From the NCBI RefSeq assembly GCF_000368825.1, contig NZ_KB849717.1, forward strand, positions 446,663 to 510,662: 64,000 bases of DNA. The letters are read 5' to 3'. A model generated the notes under the pieces. The model ran no database searches, was not told the origin of the DNA, and saw nothing but the letters and a program-made list of their open reading frames with translations. The number at the start of each line of letters is the position of its first letter. Position 1 is the stretch's first letter. The stretch comes from Acinetobacter ursingii DSM 16037 = CIP 107286. GTDB lineage: Bacteria > Pseudomonadota > Gammaproteobacteria > Pseudomonadales > Moraxellaceae. The position numbers and the translations under genes were made by a program. Shown here one piece after another: positions 1 to 8,950 of this stretch.

Positions 1-85
1 AAAATCCCAAAAACAACATAATCAGAGCACGGCGATCAAGAAAGGCTGTAAAAGCAGCTTTCCATCCAGTAGTTTGTGTGGTCAT
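1..85 (-). CDS. ampG: AmpG-type muropeptide permease, N-terminal fragment
   Basis: Only the first 28 codons are in the window; the gene runs off the left edge. The start ATG is at 85-83 on the minus strand. The translation contains AFLDRRALIMLFLGFS, which I recognise as the conserved start of AmpG, the inner-membrane MFS permease that imports anhydro-muropeptides for cell-wall recycling. The identification rests on this short stretch only. The gene is divergent from the LonB-like protease; the 184-bp gap between them probably holds both promoters, but I see no clear boxes. Confidence 0.6.
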   Translation of the reverse strand, partial: MTTQTTGWKAAFTAFLDRRALIMLFLGF

Positions 86-269
86 TCGGTTATTATTTTC
101 CAAAGATTTTATAAAACAGCCTATTCAATCGTGTTATGTCCAAGCTTTCAATATTGTTTGTGAAAAGCTTGTCATTTAAATTGAGAAAAAATGCTGTGAA
201 GCTTGATATTTTGCCCTAAACCTGTATACCTTTAAATCTTACCTCTAGTTTATTTTTTGGATTTCACCT

Positions 270-2888
270 GTGACCCAAAGACACGATCAAATGGCTTCAA
301 CATTATCTTCAACTTCAACCACAGCGACAACTCTAAAAAGCAATAATCTACCATCGGCATTTGAACGAGCAGAGATTCAAACGACATTAGAAAAGACTAC
401 ATTAAAAGCTGAACAACTGACTCATATTACCAATCTGGACAAGATTCCATCGTCTACACGACGGATTAAACCGCTGAATAATTTTCTGGGCCAAGATCGT
501 GCCCGTGCCTCTGTAGAGGCAGGTATCTCGCTACCATACTCAGGCTATAATATTTTTGCCGTTGGAACCGCAGGTTTAGGTAAACGCACCATGATCAAGC
601 GTTTGCTGCAACAACACGCCAAAAATATGCCAACACCAGATGACTGGGTGTATGTGAATAACTTTAAAAACCCACGTCAACCACTTGCTTTAAGATTTCC
701 AGCAGGTCAAGGGCCAAAATTTCAAAATGCCTTGCATCAAGCTTGGCAAACCATTTTAAAACAACTTGAACGACGTTTCACCGCTGAAACCTATCACAAT
801 CGTATTGAACAGATTCGTCAGGAAACAGGTGATGAACAGCAAGAAGCGTTGGTTGAATTGACCAAAGAAGGCGAAACGCTGGATCTAAAACTGATTTCAC
901 GCAATGAAGAACATTGCTTTGTACCTGTACATGTCAAGGATGATCAAGTTCAGGAAATGACTCAGAATGAAATCAATGCCCTCACGACCAAGCAGCGCGC
1001 TGAAATTGCATCCAATATGCGTTATATGGATAAAAAGCTGGAACGTCTAGGATTGCATTTGGGCGATCTGGAAGACGATGCACGAGATCAGGTATCTGAG
1101 CTCAATCGTGATATTGCCAAACAAGTGGTTCTACCTCGAATTGATTTATTGATCAAAAAAAATCAGAGCGTTGCAGGTCTAGATGATTTTTTACAGCGTT
1201 ATGCCGAAGATATTATTCAAAATGTTGAAACGATTTTGGCGCAGGAAGAAGATGACTTTTCCCCTGCACTATTTAATCGAGTTCCTGCGCGCTATCAGGC
1301 AAATGCGATTGTTAGCAATAAGCCAAACGCTGGCGCACCTGTGATTTTTGAGGATTTTCCAACACACTATAACTTGCTTGGACATGTCGAACAACTCACT
1401 CAAAACGGCACGATTACCACAGATTTCACCTTGATCCGCCCTGGCTCACTGCACAAAGCCATTGGTGGTTTTTTGATGCTGGAAGCTGAACAGTTACTTG
1501 AACAACCCTATGCATGGCAAGGGCTGAAACGAGCACTGAAGTCTGGACAGCTCAAGCTTTCTTCACTTGAACACATGCTAACCTTAACGGGAAGCATTTC
1601 CATTGAACCTGCGGCAATTCCTTTAGAAATAAAGGTGGTATTGTTGGCAGAACCTGAAATTTATTATGAAATTTTAGAAGTTGAACCTGAACTCGGAAGT
1701 GTATTCAAAATTCGAGCTGACTTCACTGATACATTACAACGTAATGACAGTAATGAGCAGGCTTATATGCAACTCATTGCCGATTATGTACAAGTGGATA
1801 AGCTATTACCTTTTGATCGATCAGCATTATCTGCACTCTTAACCGATTCAAGTCGTCAGGCTGAAGACCAAAGCTCATTGTCTTTACATGCGTCGACATT
1901 AGGCGATTTGATTCGTGAAGCTCATCATCATGCCTATACCGCTGGTGACAAGACTGTTTCGGACAAACATGTCAATCAAGCCTTGCATCATCGTCAATAC
2001 CGTCTAGGTTATTTACGTGAACTATACTGGCAAGATTTATCGCGTGGCACCCAATTGATTGAAACACAAGGTCATCGTCTGGGTCAGATTAATGCGCTGT
2101 CTGTCATTCATTATGCAGATGTCGAGTTTGGCCTACCTTCAAGATTAACTGCCTCAGTTTATCAAGGCGGCGGTGATATTTTAGATATTGAACGTAGTGT
2201 CGAATTAGGTGGATCATTGCATGCCAAAGGTGTCCTGCTAATGTCGAGTTTTCTAAAAGCGCATTTTGGTCGTTCGCAAATTTTACATTTTTCTGCGGCA
2301 CTGGCGTTTGAACAAAGCTATGGACAAGTCGATGGTGACAGTGCAACAGTTGCAGAACTTTCGGCCTTAATTTCTGCCATTAGCCAGATTCCAATTGATC
2401 AATCATGGGCGATTACAGGTTCGATGAATCAATTGGGTCAGGTTCAACCGATTGGTGGCGTCAATGCCAAAATTGAAGGCTTCTATGATGCCTGTAAATT
2501 ACAAGGTTTGACTGGCAAACAAGGTGTCATCATCCCACGTCAAAACATGCAGCATTTGATGTTACGTCAGGATGTGATTGAAGCTGTTGAAGCTGGCCAG
2601 TTCCATGTTCATGCCATTGAAACCATTGATCAGGCTTTAGAAATATTGATGGCACGACCTGTAGGCGTATTGGATAAAAAAGGTCACTATAGCAAAGGCT
2701 CTATTTACGCGGCAGTCATGGAACAACTCGAATACTGGCAAGCTATTGAAGATGGTGACGAGGTCGAGGACGAACCCAAGAAAAAGAAAAAAAAGAAGAA
2801 AAAAGCAAAAAATGAGGATCTAGAAAATGAAGCTACGATAGAAGAAGCTGCTGTTTTACATCCTGTATTTAGACGTCGAAAAAAATAA
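270..2888 (+). CDS. LonB-like ATP-dependent protease
   Basis: An 872-aa protein of the LonB/YcbZ (LonH) group, ATP-dependent serine proteases distinct from classical Lon. A Walker A motif GTAGLGKRT lies at about residues 99-107 and the C-terminal Lon protease domain at about 600-800. The catalytic Ser is S691 in DGDSATVAEL and the Lys is K734 in NAKIEG. Their 43-residue spacing matches the Ser-Lys dyad of E. coli Lon. The C-terminus ends in a lysine-rich tail (about 835-872). The GTG at 270 is used here; ATG at 291 is an alternative, and neither has a strong ribosome binding site. Convergent with the downstream protease gene across a shared terminator. Confidence 0.9.
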   Translation: MTQRHDQMASTLSSTSTTATTLKSNNLPSAFERAEIQTTLEKTTLKAEQLTHITNLDKIPSSTRRIKPLNNFLGQDRARASVEAGISLPYSGYNIFAVGTAGLGKRTMIKRLLQQHAKNMPTPDDWVYVNNFKNPRQPLALRFPAGQGPKFQNALHQAWQTILKQLERRFTAETYHNRIEQIRQETGDEQQEALVELTKEGETLDLKLISRNEEHCFVPVHVKDDQVQEMTQNEINALTTKQRAEIASNMRYMDKKLERLGLHLGDLEDDARDQVSELNRDIAKQVVLPRIDLLIKKNQSVAGLDDFLQRYAEDIIQNVETILAQEEDDFSPALFNRVPARYQANAIVSNKPNAGAPVIFEDFPTHYNLLGHVEQLTQNGTITTDFTLIRPGSLHKAIGGFLMLEAEQLLEQPYAWQGLKRALKSGQLKLSSLEHMLTLTGSISIEPAAIPLEIKVVLLAEPEIYYEILEVEPELGSVFKIRADFTDTLQRNDSNEQAYMQLIADYVQVDKLLPFDRSALSALLTDSSRQAEDQSSLSLHASTLGDLIREAHHHAYTAGDKTVSDKHVNQALHHRQYRLGYLRELYWQDLSRGTQLIETQGHRLGQINALSVIHYADVEFGLPSRLTASVYQGGGDILDIERSVELGGSLHAKGVLLMSSFLKAHFGRSQILHFSAALAFEQSYGQVDGDSATVAELSALISAISQIPIDQSWAITGSMNQLGQVQPIGGVNAKIEGFYDACKLQGLTGKQGVIIPRQNMQHLMLRQDVIEAVEAGQFHVHAIETIDQALEILMARPVGVLDKKGHYSKGSIYAAVMEQLEYWQAIEDGDEVEDEPKKKKKKKKKAKNEDLENEATIEEAAVLHPVFRRRKK

Positions 2889-2903
2889 AATGATTTATAA
2901 AAA

Positions 2904-2934
2904 AACAAGCCTCATCATGAGGCTTGTTTTTTTA
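2904..2934. terminator. Bidirectional intrinsic terminator
   Basis: Perfect 11-bp stem (2904-2914 with 2918-2928), 3-nt loop TCA, flanked by A-run and T-run, sitting between two convergent genes. It should stop transcripts from both sides. Confidence 0.9.
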
Positions 2935-2947
2935 TCTGCTGAAAAAT

Positions 2948-4132
2948 TTATCGTTTTGGTAGTGGAATATACTGTGAACTTTGATTTTGGTTTTTACGCT
3001 CGCCCACTGTAACATCAAGAGTTGCAGTTTGACCGTTACGTTCTACTTCAAGTTTCACGGTCGTATTTGGCGCTTGTAAAGCCACATAATTAATTAAATG
3101 CGATGCCGAATTAATCACTTCGTCATTCACTTTTAAAATTTTATCACCTACTTTCACGCCTGCCTGATCCGAAGGCCCACCGCGCAATACATCAGCAACC
3201 ACCACACCTGTTTGACGTTGGGCTAAAACATCATCCTGATCCTGATTGGGTGCAACCAGACTAATACCCAACCAACCCCGAATCACACGACCATCTTTTA
3301 AAATCGAGTTGAGTACTTGCTGACATACCTGTGCAGGAATCGCAAATCCAATTCCGAGAGAGCCACCAGATTGAGAAAAAATTGCGGTATTGACCCCAAT
3401 CAAATTGCCTGCGACATCAATCAATGCCCCGCCAGAGTTACCTGGATTGATCGCTGCATCAGTTTGAATAAAATCTTCATAAGTATTAATGCCCAAATCT
3501 GAACGACCTGTCGCAGAAATAATACCTTGAGTCACTGTTTGTCCGACTCCAAATGGATTACCAATGGCGAGAACCACATCACCGACTTCATTACCACTGA
3601 GTTTAAACGGTAAAACAGGAAGTTTATCCAGATCAATTTTGATTACGGCTAAATCTGTATCTGGATCAGTTCCAATCACTTTGGCAACTGCACGACGACC
3701 ATCATTCAATCCAACGACAATTTGATCCGCCTGCGCAATCACATGATTATTCGTTAAAATATAACCATCAGGGCGGACAATCACACCAGACCCTAAACTA
3801 TTTTCATTTTCCTGATTCGGTTGCTGTGGCAATTGATTGCCAAAAAACTCACGAAAAACTGGATCATTCAATAAAGGATTTGCCGCTTGCTTTATTTTTT
3901 GGGTCGTAAAAATATTGACCACTGCTGGGGCAGCGACTTTCACAGCCGCACTATAAGAAACGACGCCACCTGCACGTGAAGTATCAATTAAAGGTTTGAC
4001 ATTTTCAGCAGGCATTTTGACCCCATCAGCAGCAATAGGCGCTTTCGGCTGATTAAGCTTTTGCCATGAAAGAAAACTAATAATGACAATGATGAGAAGT
4101 ACCCACGGTAACCATGTAAAAGCACGACGCAC
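2948..4132 (-). CDS. DegS/AlgW-like membrane-anchored serine protease with PDZ domain
   Basis: A 394-aa trypsin-like protease of the HtrA/Deg family. An N-terminal hydrophobic segment (about residues 8-23) anchors it to the inner membrane with the rest in the periplasm. The catalytic triad is visible as H130 (TNNHV), D160 (DTDLAV) and S233 (GNSGG). One PDZ domain follows at about 285-375. One PDZ plus a membrane anchor fits DegS/AlgW, which sense outer-membrane protein stress, better than DegP, which has two PDZ domains and is soluble. I infer that assignment from architecture. No rseA/sigma-E genes are adjacent. Confidence 0.88.
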   Translation of the reverse strand: MRRAFTWLPWVLLIIVIISFLSWQKLNQPKAPIAADGVKMPAENVKPLIDTSRAGGVVSYSAAVKVAAPAVVNIFTTQKIKQAANPLLNDPVFREFFGNQLPQQPNQENENSLGSGVIVRPDGYILTNNHVIAQADQIVVGLNDGRRAVAKVIGTDPDTDLAVIKIDLDKLPVLPFKLSGNEVGDVVLAIGNPFGVGQTVTQGIISATGRSDLGINTYEDFIQTDAAINPGNSGGALIDVAGNLIGVNTAIFSQSGGSLGIGFAIPAQVCQQVLNSILKDGRVIRGWLGISLVAPNQDQDDVLAQRQTGVVVADVLRGGPSDQAGVKVGDKILKVNDEVINSASHLINYVALQAPNTTVKLEVERNGQTATLDVTVGERKNQNQSSQYIPLPKR

Positions 4133-4303
4133 GTTTACACCCTCTAAGTTTGATTTAATTTATTGAAGAAAAAAGAGTTTACTCATTGTAAAGCATAAGT
4201 TTATGGATAACTGAAAAACATAAAAAAGATTTGTCTAGCTTTAGTTACTATTAAAAATATGTTTTGATGAACTTGGTTAAATAGATTCAGAGTCAAGTGA
4301 TTC

Positions 4304-5062
4304 ATGGCAAATTTAGATGACATTATAAAGTGGTGCGACCAAACCCTACAAAGTGCGGAGTTTAAAGATTATGCACCCAACGGCTTGCAAATCGAGGGAA
4401 AACAAGAGGTCAAACGGATTGTTTCTGCGGTGACTGCTTCAGAAACCGCAATTGATGCGGCTATTGAGCTTGGTGCAGATTTACTCTTAGTTCATCATGG
4501 CTATTTCTGGAAAGGCGAACCCTACCCGATTACAGGAATGCGTGGCAATCGAATTAAAAAACTGATTCAAAATGATATTTCTTTAGTGGCTTATCACCTT
4601 CCTTTAGATGCTCATCCTGCTTTGGGTAATAACGCTGCAATTGCTGAGCTTTTAGGATTACATGAAATAGAAGCATTAGACAGTAACGAACGGCATCCTA
4701 TTGGAAATATTGGTTACTTAACAAAAGTCCTCACCCCTGAAGAATTTAAAAATAAATTACAACAGATCTTTGATTTCAATATCGTTCATTTAGCTGCACG
4801 AAAATCCAATATTCAAAAAGTTGGTTTTTGTACAGGTGGTGCACAAGACTTTATTAATAAGGCGGCGCTACAGGACTGTGATGCCTATATCTCTGGAGAA
4901 GTCAGCGAAAGGACTTTTTATGAAGCTCAAGAACTGAATGTGCATTATTTTGCTTGTGGGCACCATGCAACTGAGCGGTATGGGGTACAACGTTTGGCAA
5001 AAGCGTTATCCGACCAATTTTTACTCGAACACCATTATATTGAGTTGAATAATCCGATTTAA
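4304..5062 (+). CDS. Nif3-like dinuclear metal center protein (YbgI family)
   Basis: A 252-aa protein of the Nif3/YbgI family, often annotated as GTP cyclohydrolase 1 type 2 homolog. The metal-binding LLLVHHGYFWKG segment near residue 65 and the C-terminal ACGHHATERYG segment (about 225) carry the histidine and glutamate ligands typical of the family. Family members form hexameric rings with two metals per subunit; the cellular role is unsettled. Divergent from the DegS-like gene, upstream of sodB. Confidence 0.88.
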   Translation: MANLDDIIKWCDQTLQSAEFKDYAPNGLQIEGKQEVKRIVSAVTASETAIDAAIELGADLLLVHHGYFWKGEPYPITGMRGNRIKKLIQNDISLVAYHLPLDAHPALGNNAAIAELLGLHEIEALDSNERHPIGNIGYLTKVLTPEEFKNKLQQIFDFNIVHLAARKSNIQKVGFCTGGAQDFINKAALQDCDAYISGEVSERTFYEAQELNVHYFACGHHATERYGVQRLAKALSDQFLLEHHYIELNNPI

Positions 5063-5208
5063 GACGTATTTATTACAGGTATTTATATATACGTATTAAT
5101 TAAGGCTTTATTGTGTATTGTTATTTAAAACAATCACCTTTTGCATAAATAATCATTTACAATGAAGCCACTTAATTCTATTACCCAGCTAACGCAAGGA
5201 ATTGGAAC

Positions 5209-5835
5209 ATGACAACCATTACTTTACCTGCATTACCTTATGCTTACGATGCACTTGAGCCACATATTTCTAAAGAAACTTTAGAATTTCACCATGATAA
5301 GCATCATCAAACTTATGTGACTAATTTAAATAACTTGATCAAAGGTACTGATCTTGAAGGTAAAACTTTAGAAGAAATCATCCAAGCTGCTGCGGGTGAT
5401 GCATCTAAAGCAGGTATCTTTAATAACGCTGCTCAAGTTTGGAACCATACTTTTTACTGGAACTCAATTGCGCCAAATGGCGGCGGTAAACCAACTGGCG
5501 CAATCGCAGCTAAAATTGATGAAGCATTTGGTTCTTACGAAAAATTTGCTGAAGAATTTGCTAATGCAGCAACGACTCAATTCGGTTCTGGTTGGGCATG
5601 GTTAGTGGCTGATGAAGTGAATGGTAAACTTTCGATTACTAAAACTTCAAATGCTGATACTCCACTTGCACATGGTCAAGTTGCTGTGTTGACGATTGAC
5701 GTTTGGGAACATGCTTACTATATCGACTACCGCAATGCACGTCCAAAATACATCTCTACTTTCCTTGAAAGCCTTGTAAACTGGGATTATGCAAATGCAA
5801 AACTTGCAGGCCAACCAGCAGGCGTAGAAAAATAA
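5209..5835 (+). CDS. sodB: Iron superoxide dismutase
   Basis: A 208-aa cytoplasmic Fe-type superoxide dismutase converting superoxide to oxygen and hydrogen peroxide. Metal ligands by position are H28 (EFHHDKHH), H80 (WNHTFYW), D164 and H168 (DVWEHAYY). The [13 protein letters not shown] segment is typical of the iron rather than the manganese enzyme. A ribosome binding site AAGGAA precedes the ATG. Full length. It is the last intact host gene before the prophage. Confidence 0.97.
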   Translation: MTTITLPALPYAYDALEPHISKETLEFHHDKHHQTYVTNLNNLIKGTDLEGKTLEEIIQAAAGDASKAGIFNNAAQVWNHTFYWNSIAPNGGGKPTGAIAAKIDEAFGSYEKFAEEFANAATTQFGSGWAWLVADEVNGKLSITKTSNADTPLAHGQVAVLTIDVWEHAYYIDYRNARPKYISTFLESLVNWDYANAKLAGQPAGVEK

Positions 5836-5873
5836 TTTTTTATTTTTTCTAAGAAAACCGCCTGAGGTTTGAA

Positions 5874-5966
5874 TTGCACCCCGAAAGTTGGACACATTCA
5901 GTCTAACTTGGAGGGTGCTTTTCTATGGCTAAATATTCTCCATTCTTTAGCAAGTCTAAGAGTTAG
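5874..5966 (+). mobile_element. Remnant tip of an IS3-type insertion sequence
   Basis: The segment has a terminal-repeat-like start (TTGCACCCCGAAAGTTGGAC) followed by a GGAGGG ribosome binding site and ATG at 5925 opening MAKYSP. From memory this is how many IS3-family elements begin: end repeat, short leader, then orfA. The reading frame ends after 13 codons in unrelated sequence, so only the tip remains. Assignment is by pattern memory. Confidence 0.5.
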
Positions 5967-6049
5967 TTTTGATGAAATGATTGACGCTTAAATCCAGTCA
6001 AACACCATACAAGCTTGATTGATACATGAATAAGATCATCACAAATAAT

Positions 6050-6162
6050 ACAAATTCTGATAAAGTAACCGCTTAATTTAGCGGCTTAATTTTGGATAGA
6101 GTTACTCAAATGGGTTACCAAACGGTCAACCTTAAGCCAATAATTTAATATCTAATTAATTT
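6050..6162. other. Relic of the right end of an older related prophage
   Basis: The stretch CAAATTCTGATAAAGTA is shared with 47050-47066, at the end of the resident prophage's last gene. On both sides it is followed by a CCGCT...AGCGG hairpin and then, 112 bp (left) versus 125 bp (right) later, by the att core. Inverted GTTACTCA and GGTTACC motifs 12 bp apart (6101 onward) resemble the arm-type sites at both ends of the resident phage. I infer that a related phage once occupied the same site and only its right tip survives. Confidence 0.55.
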
Positions 6163-6198
6163 TCAATAGGTTGCAATTACAATGTTGCTCATGATCGA
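6163..6198. other. attL, left attachment site
   Basis: 36 bp matching attR (47175-47210) at 33 positions. It comprises an identical 17-bp block TCAATAGGTTGCAATTA, an ATG-containing middle with three mismatches, and an identical 11-bp block CTCATGATCGA. The copy carries a short imitation of the trpG start (ATG at 6182) that runs into a stop after 11 codons. Recombination presumably took place in one of the identical blocks. Confidence 0.85.
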
Positions 6199-6317
6199 AA
6201 AGAAGATCATATCTTAATTGGCATTCAACGACATTAAGAAAACAACAAATTAAATTAGAAATATAATTTCCATTATTAAATAACATTCATCTTCATTAAA
6301 TGACATTAAGCAAATTT

Positions 6318-6367
6318 GTGAGTAACATTGTGCGTAACACTTTTTTGATGATTTTCTGGTTACTCAC
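6318..6367. promoter_or_regulatory. Putative integrase arm-type sites, left end
   Basis: GTGAGTAAC at 6318-6326 and GTGCGTAAC at 6330-6338 form a direct pair 12 bp apart. An inverted copy GTTACTCAC lies at 6359-6367, directly before the integrase start. The same 12-bp-spaced pair occurs at 47121-47141 near attR. Location at both prophage ends suggests binding sites for integrase or excisionase; autoregulation of int is possible. Confidence 0.5.
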
Positions 6368-6370
6368 ACA

Positions 6371-7594
6371 ATGCTTAACGACACTAAGATCAAACAACTT
6401 AAGCCAAAAGATAAACCATATCGTGTAGCTGATCAGGGTGGGCTTTGCATTGAAGTTCGAGTAAGCGGCTTGAAATTCTGGCGGTTCAGATATCGCTTTC
6501 TTGGCTCTGCAAAAATGGTCACATTGGGTGAGTACCCTATTGTCACTTTGGCAACCGCACGCCAAAAAGCACTTGAACAGAAAGCCTTGCTTGATCAGAA
6601 TATTGATCCATCAGAATACAAAAAAGAAGCTGTCGAACGAGCCAAAGCTCAAAAGCCGATCTCTTTCAAAGAAATTGCAAACGAATGGTTTGATAAACGT
6701 AAAGACAGCAGATCGGAAGGTTATCGCTTGGATGTAGAGAAATCGTTTCGCTTAGATATCTTCCCGGCTTTCGGAAACAAAGACATTAAGAAAGTAAACG
6801 CAGCGGATGTTCTGACAATGCAGGACTCGACGCTTAAACGAGTAAAGAAGCAAAAAAACCATGGCACTGGTGAGTCTACAGCAATCCGAAATAGGCAGAT
6901 CGTTGGCCAAGTTTTTGACTACGCGGTAGCAACGCTTAGACGTGATAGCAATCCTATTTCATCTTTAAAAGGGACTATTGAGAAGCCACCCAAAGATGGT
7001 GCGCGCCCAATGACAAATGAAGAGATGTCCATGTTTCATGAATCTCTCAATAATTATAAAGGTGCTGCTACAACTAAGAATGCAATCAAGATAGCGATCT
7101 ATACGATGATGCGTTCGATTGAAGTTGTGCGACTACGCTGGGATTGGATTGATTTTGATAAGATGCTGATAACCATTCCACCCGCATCTGTTGAGCAATT
7201 AAAAAAAGGTCAGCGCAACATTAAGATGAACCGAACTCACATGGTTCCCCTATCTCAACAAGTTTGTGACGTATTAAAGAGCCAGTACGAGCAAACAAAA
7301 AATGGTGACTTGGTATTTTCAAGCGTCTTTGATAAGTCAAAGCTAATGAACAAATCAACAATTAATTCAGCGCTAGATTCAATGGGGCTTAAAGAATTGA
7401 CATGCCACGACTTCCGCGCCACAGCATCTACCATTCTACACAGTAAAAAGTATGACAGTGATCATATTGAACTACAGCTTGCACATGTCGATAAAAATAC
7501 TATCCGCGGCACTTACAATCACTCACAGTATTTAGATGAGCGTAGAAAGATGCTGCAAGATTGGGCTGATATAGTCGATAGCTGGAGTCAATAA
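6371..7594 (+). CDS. int: P4-type tyrosine recombinase (phage integrase)
   Basis: A 407-aa site-specific recombinase. The N-terminal DUF4102-type DNA-binding domain lies at about residues 1-85 and the catalytic domain in the C-terminal half. Catalytic residues read as an Arg in MMRSIEVVRLRW, H346 and R349 (HDFRAT), H372 (QLAH) and the nucleophile Y382 (GTYNHSQY). All are present, so the enzyme looks intact. It lies 170 bp inside attL, reading into the phage, as expected for the enzyme that inserted the element at the trpG 5' end. Its stop overlaps the next start (TAATG). Confidence 0.95.
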   Translation: MLNDTKIKQLKPKDKPYRVADQGGLCIEVRVSGLKFWRFRYRFLGSAKMVTLGEYPIVTLATARQKALEQKALLDQNIDPSEYKKEAVERAKAQKPISFKEIANEWFDKRKDSRSEGYRLDVEKSFRLDIFPAFGNKDIKKVNAADVLTMQDSTLKRVKKQKNHGTGESTAIRNRQIVGQVFDYAVATLRRDSNPISSLKGTIEKPPKDGARPMTNEEMSMFHESLNNYKGAATTKNAIKIAIYTMMRSIEVVRLRWDWIDFDKMLITIPPASVEQLKKGQRNIKMNRTHMVPLSQQVCDVLKSQYEQTKNGDLVFSSVFDKSKLMNKSTINSALDSMGLKELTCHDFRATASTILHSKKYDSDHIELQLAHVDKNTIRGTYNHSQYLDERRKMLQDWADIVDSWSQ

Positions 7595-7824
7595 TGCCCT
7601 ACTACATCAAAAAGAATAATAGATATCTCACCCTCGAAAACATCACAAACGAGCATTACGATGATGAATACAATATCGTGAATGAAAGTTACACAACAGG
7701 CTTCAACTGGACTTTAGACACTGAGTACGCAAAGAAGTTTTACACTCACAATGAAGCATCAGACTATGTTTATCGCTTTAGACATGTATTGAAAGATATT
7801 CAGATTGTCCAAGAAAAGTTTTGA
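7594..7824 (+). CDS. Small unknown protein downstream of integrase
   Basis: A 76-aa protein rich in Tyr and Asn. The start overlaps the integrase stop (TAATG), implying translational coupling. It contains no motif I recognise. It faces the convergent lysis genes. The position after int suggests either a recombination accessory or cargo; neither is supported by sequence. Confidence 0.65.
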   Translation: MPYYIKKNNRYLTLENITNEHYDDEYNIVNESYTTGFNWTLDTEYAKKFYTHNEASDYVYRFRHVLKDIQIVQEKF

Positions 7825-7862
7825 AAATAATTGATGGAAAAATAGCACTCATTAGAGTGCTT

Positions 7863-8345
7863 TTACGGCCAAGCATTGCTCAATCGCTCTGCATCAGCTG
7901 CGTGTTCATCAGCTTTTTGTGCCACGTTTCGATATTCTGTGATGCAACTTTCGAGTATGTCACTTGAGGAATCTGCGTATTCAATGACGGTTTCGCGGGA
8001 AGCTGTGGACAGACGTTGCTTTGCGCTGGCAAGTTGCTTTGACAAGCTGTTAGCACTAGACTGAGCAGCAATAGCATCAGCGTTAATTTGCTTAATTTTT
8101 GCATTGTAGTTTTGCTCCGCTTGAGTGATTTGTTCTGCCCACTTTTGTTCTTGTTGAGCTGCTTGAGTTTTGGATTTTTCAGCAGCTAGTTTTTGTTGAA
8201 TGATGTAGTCTGCACGTTGTTGTTCAAGGGTTTTGATTTGGCCTGCTTGATGATTCTGAACAAACATGCAAATGAGTAATAAAAAAGCGAGAACTACAAT
8301 GATGCATTCTCGCCAGTATTTTGCTGCTAGATAGAGATAAGTCAT
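7863..8345 (-). CDS. Rz-like inner-membrane spanin
   Basis: A 160-aa protein with one N-terminal transmembrane segment (about residues 12-30) followed by a long Gln/Ala/Glu-rich periplasmic coiled coil (about 35-125). This is the Rz (i-spanin) architecture, which with Rz1 fuses inner and outer membranes at the last step of lysis. It directly follows the endolysin, sharing the boundary base. The gene contains the Rz1 gene nested in another frame. Sequence similarity to named Rz families is weak, so the call rests on topology and context. Confidence 0.8.
   Translation of the reverse strand: MTYLYLAAKYWRECIIVVLAFLLLICMFVQNHQAGQIKTLEQQRADYIIQQKLAAEKSKTQAAQQEQKWAEQITQAEQNYNAKIKQINADAIAAQSSANSLSKQLASAKQRLSTASRETVIEYADSSSDILESCITEYRNVAQKADEHAADAERLSNAWP
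7880..8104 (-). CDS. Rz1-like outer-membrane lipoprotein, nested within Rz
   Basis: A 74-aa ORF entirely inside the Rz gene in a different frame. A lipoprotein signal peptide ends in the lipobox LTAC with lipidated C21. It is followed by a proline-containing mature region (LPAQSNVCPQLPAKPSL). Fully nested Rz1 is the lambda arrangement. It would pair with Rz to span the periplasm. Confidence 0.82.
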   Translation of the reverse strand: MQKLSKLTLMLLLLSLVLTACQSNLPAQSNVCPQLPAKPSLNTQIPQVTYSKVASQNIETWHKKLMNTQLMQSD

Positions 8346-8896
8346 TACACCACCACTCGATTGCTGATCCAGCCGTAAAAAAATTGCTCTTGAGTGGGGT
8401 TACGCTCAGCTATTTCAATGTAGCGCTGACCCTGCAAGATGTTAAGAATTCTAACAAGGACTTTCTCGCCTTCTTTGCCACGTTTTACTAAATAAACTTT
8501 AAGAGCATTTAATGTGACTGGTCCATAAATACCATCTACTGTGAGATCAGACCAACCACCCTTCCCTTGATTATTCAGCAGATTCAAAGCGCGTTGTAAA
8601 AGTGGTTTTGCAAATCCTGTTCCGCAATTTACACCCGTATCTAAAAGTTCTTCAGCAATAGTGGATGAAATAGAATTGACCTGGTCAAAGCATGGCGCAG
8701 TCCAGTATTGTTTTTTATAAATAGCTTTGGCCAGATCCAATGGTAAATCTTTCATATTTCCCTTGAATCCGTTTGCTCTGGCAACAGATTCAGTAATGCC
8801 ATATTTTGTTGGACCGCCGCGATCCGCCGGATTATTTACATAGCCGCCTTCACGGTCGATGAGTTCTTTTAAATATTGATCAATATTCATTTTCAC
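8345..8896 (-). CDS. Phage endolysin, GH108-type muramidase with peptidoglycan-binding domain
   Basis: A 183-aa lysozyme-like enzyme. The N-terminal DREGGYVNNPADRGGPTKYG segment carries the catalytic glutamate (E16) typical of glycoside hydrolase family 108. The C-terminal part (about 90-175) resembles the PG_binding_3 domain (VDGIYGPVTLNAL). There is no signal peptide, so export depends on the holin. Start MKMNID; the internal ATG two codons later is possible. Confidence 0.9.
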   Translation of the reverse strand: MKMNIDQYLKELIDREGGYVNNPADRGGPTKYGITESVARANGFKGNMKDLPLDLAKAIYKKQYWTAPCFDQVNSISSTIAEELLDTGVNCGTGFAKPLLQRALNLLNNQGKGGWSDLTVDGIYGPVTLNALKVYLVKRGKEGEKVLVRILNILQGQRYIEIAERNPTQEQFFYGWISNRVVV

Positions 8897-8911
8897 TTTA
8901 CTCCAGACATT

Positions 8912-8932
8912 AAAAAACCCACATAAGTGGGC
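8912..8932 (-). terminator. Hairpin terminator between holin and endolysin
   Basis: On the minus strand, GCCCAC TTAT GTGGG followed by TTTTTT. It lies downstream of the holin and upstream of the endolysin, so it could reduce lysis-gene expression unless transcription is antiterminated. Confidence 0.65.
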
Positions 8933-8950
8933 ATGGAAATCAAAAACAGA

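Noticed and set aside
2104..2908. Minus-strand frames inside the LonB-like gene
   Set aside because: They lie in the shadow of a strongly conserved protein and show low-complexity translations.
6050..6198. A tRNA gene as integration target
   Set aside because: No tRNA-like cloverleaf or conserved T-loop is visible; the duplicated core matches the start of trpG instead.
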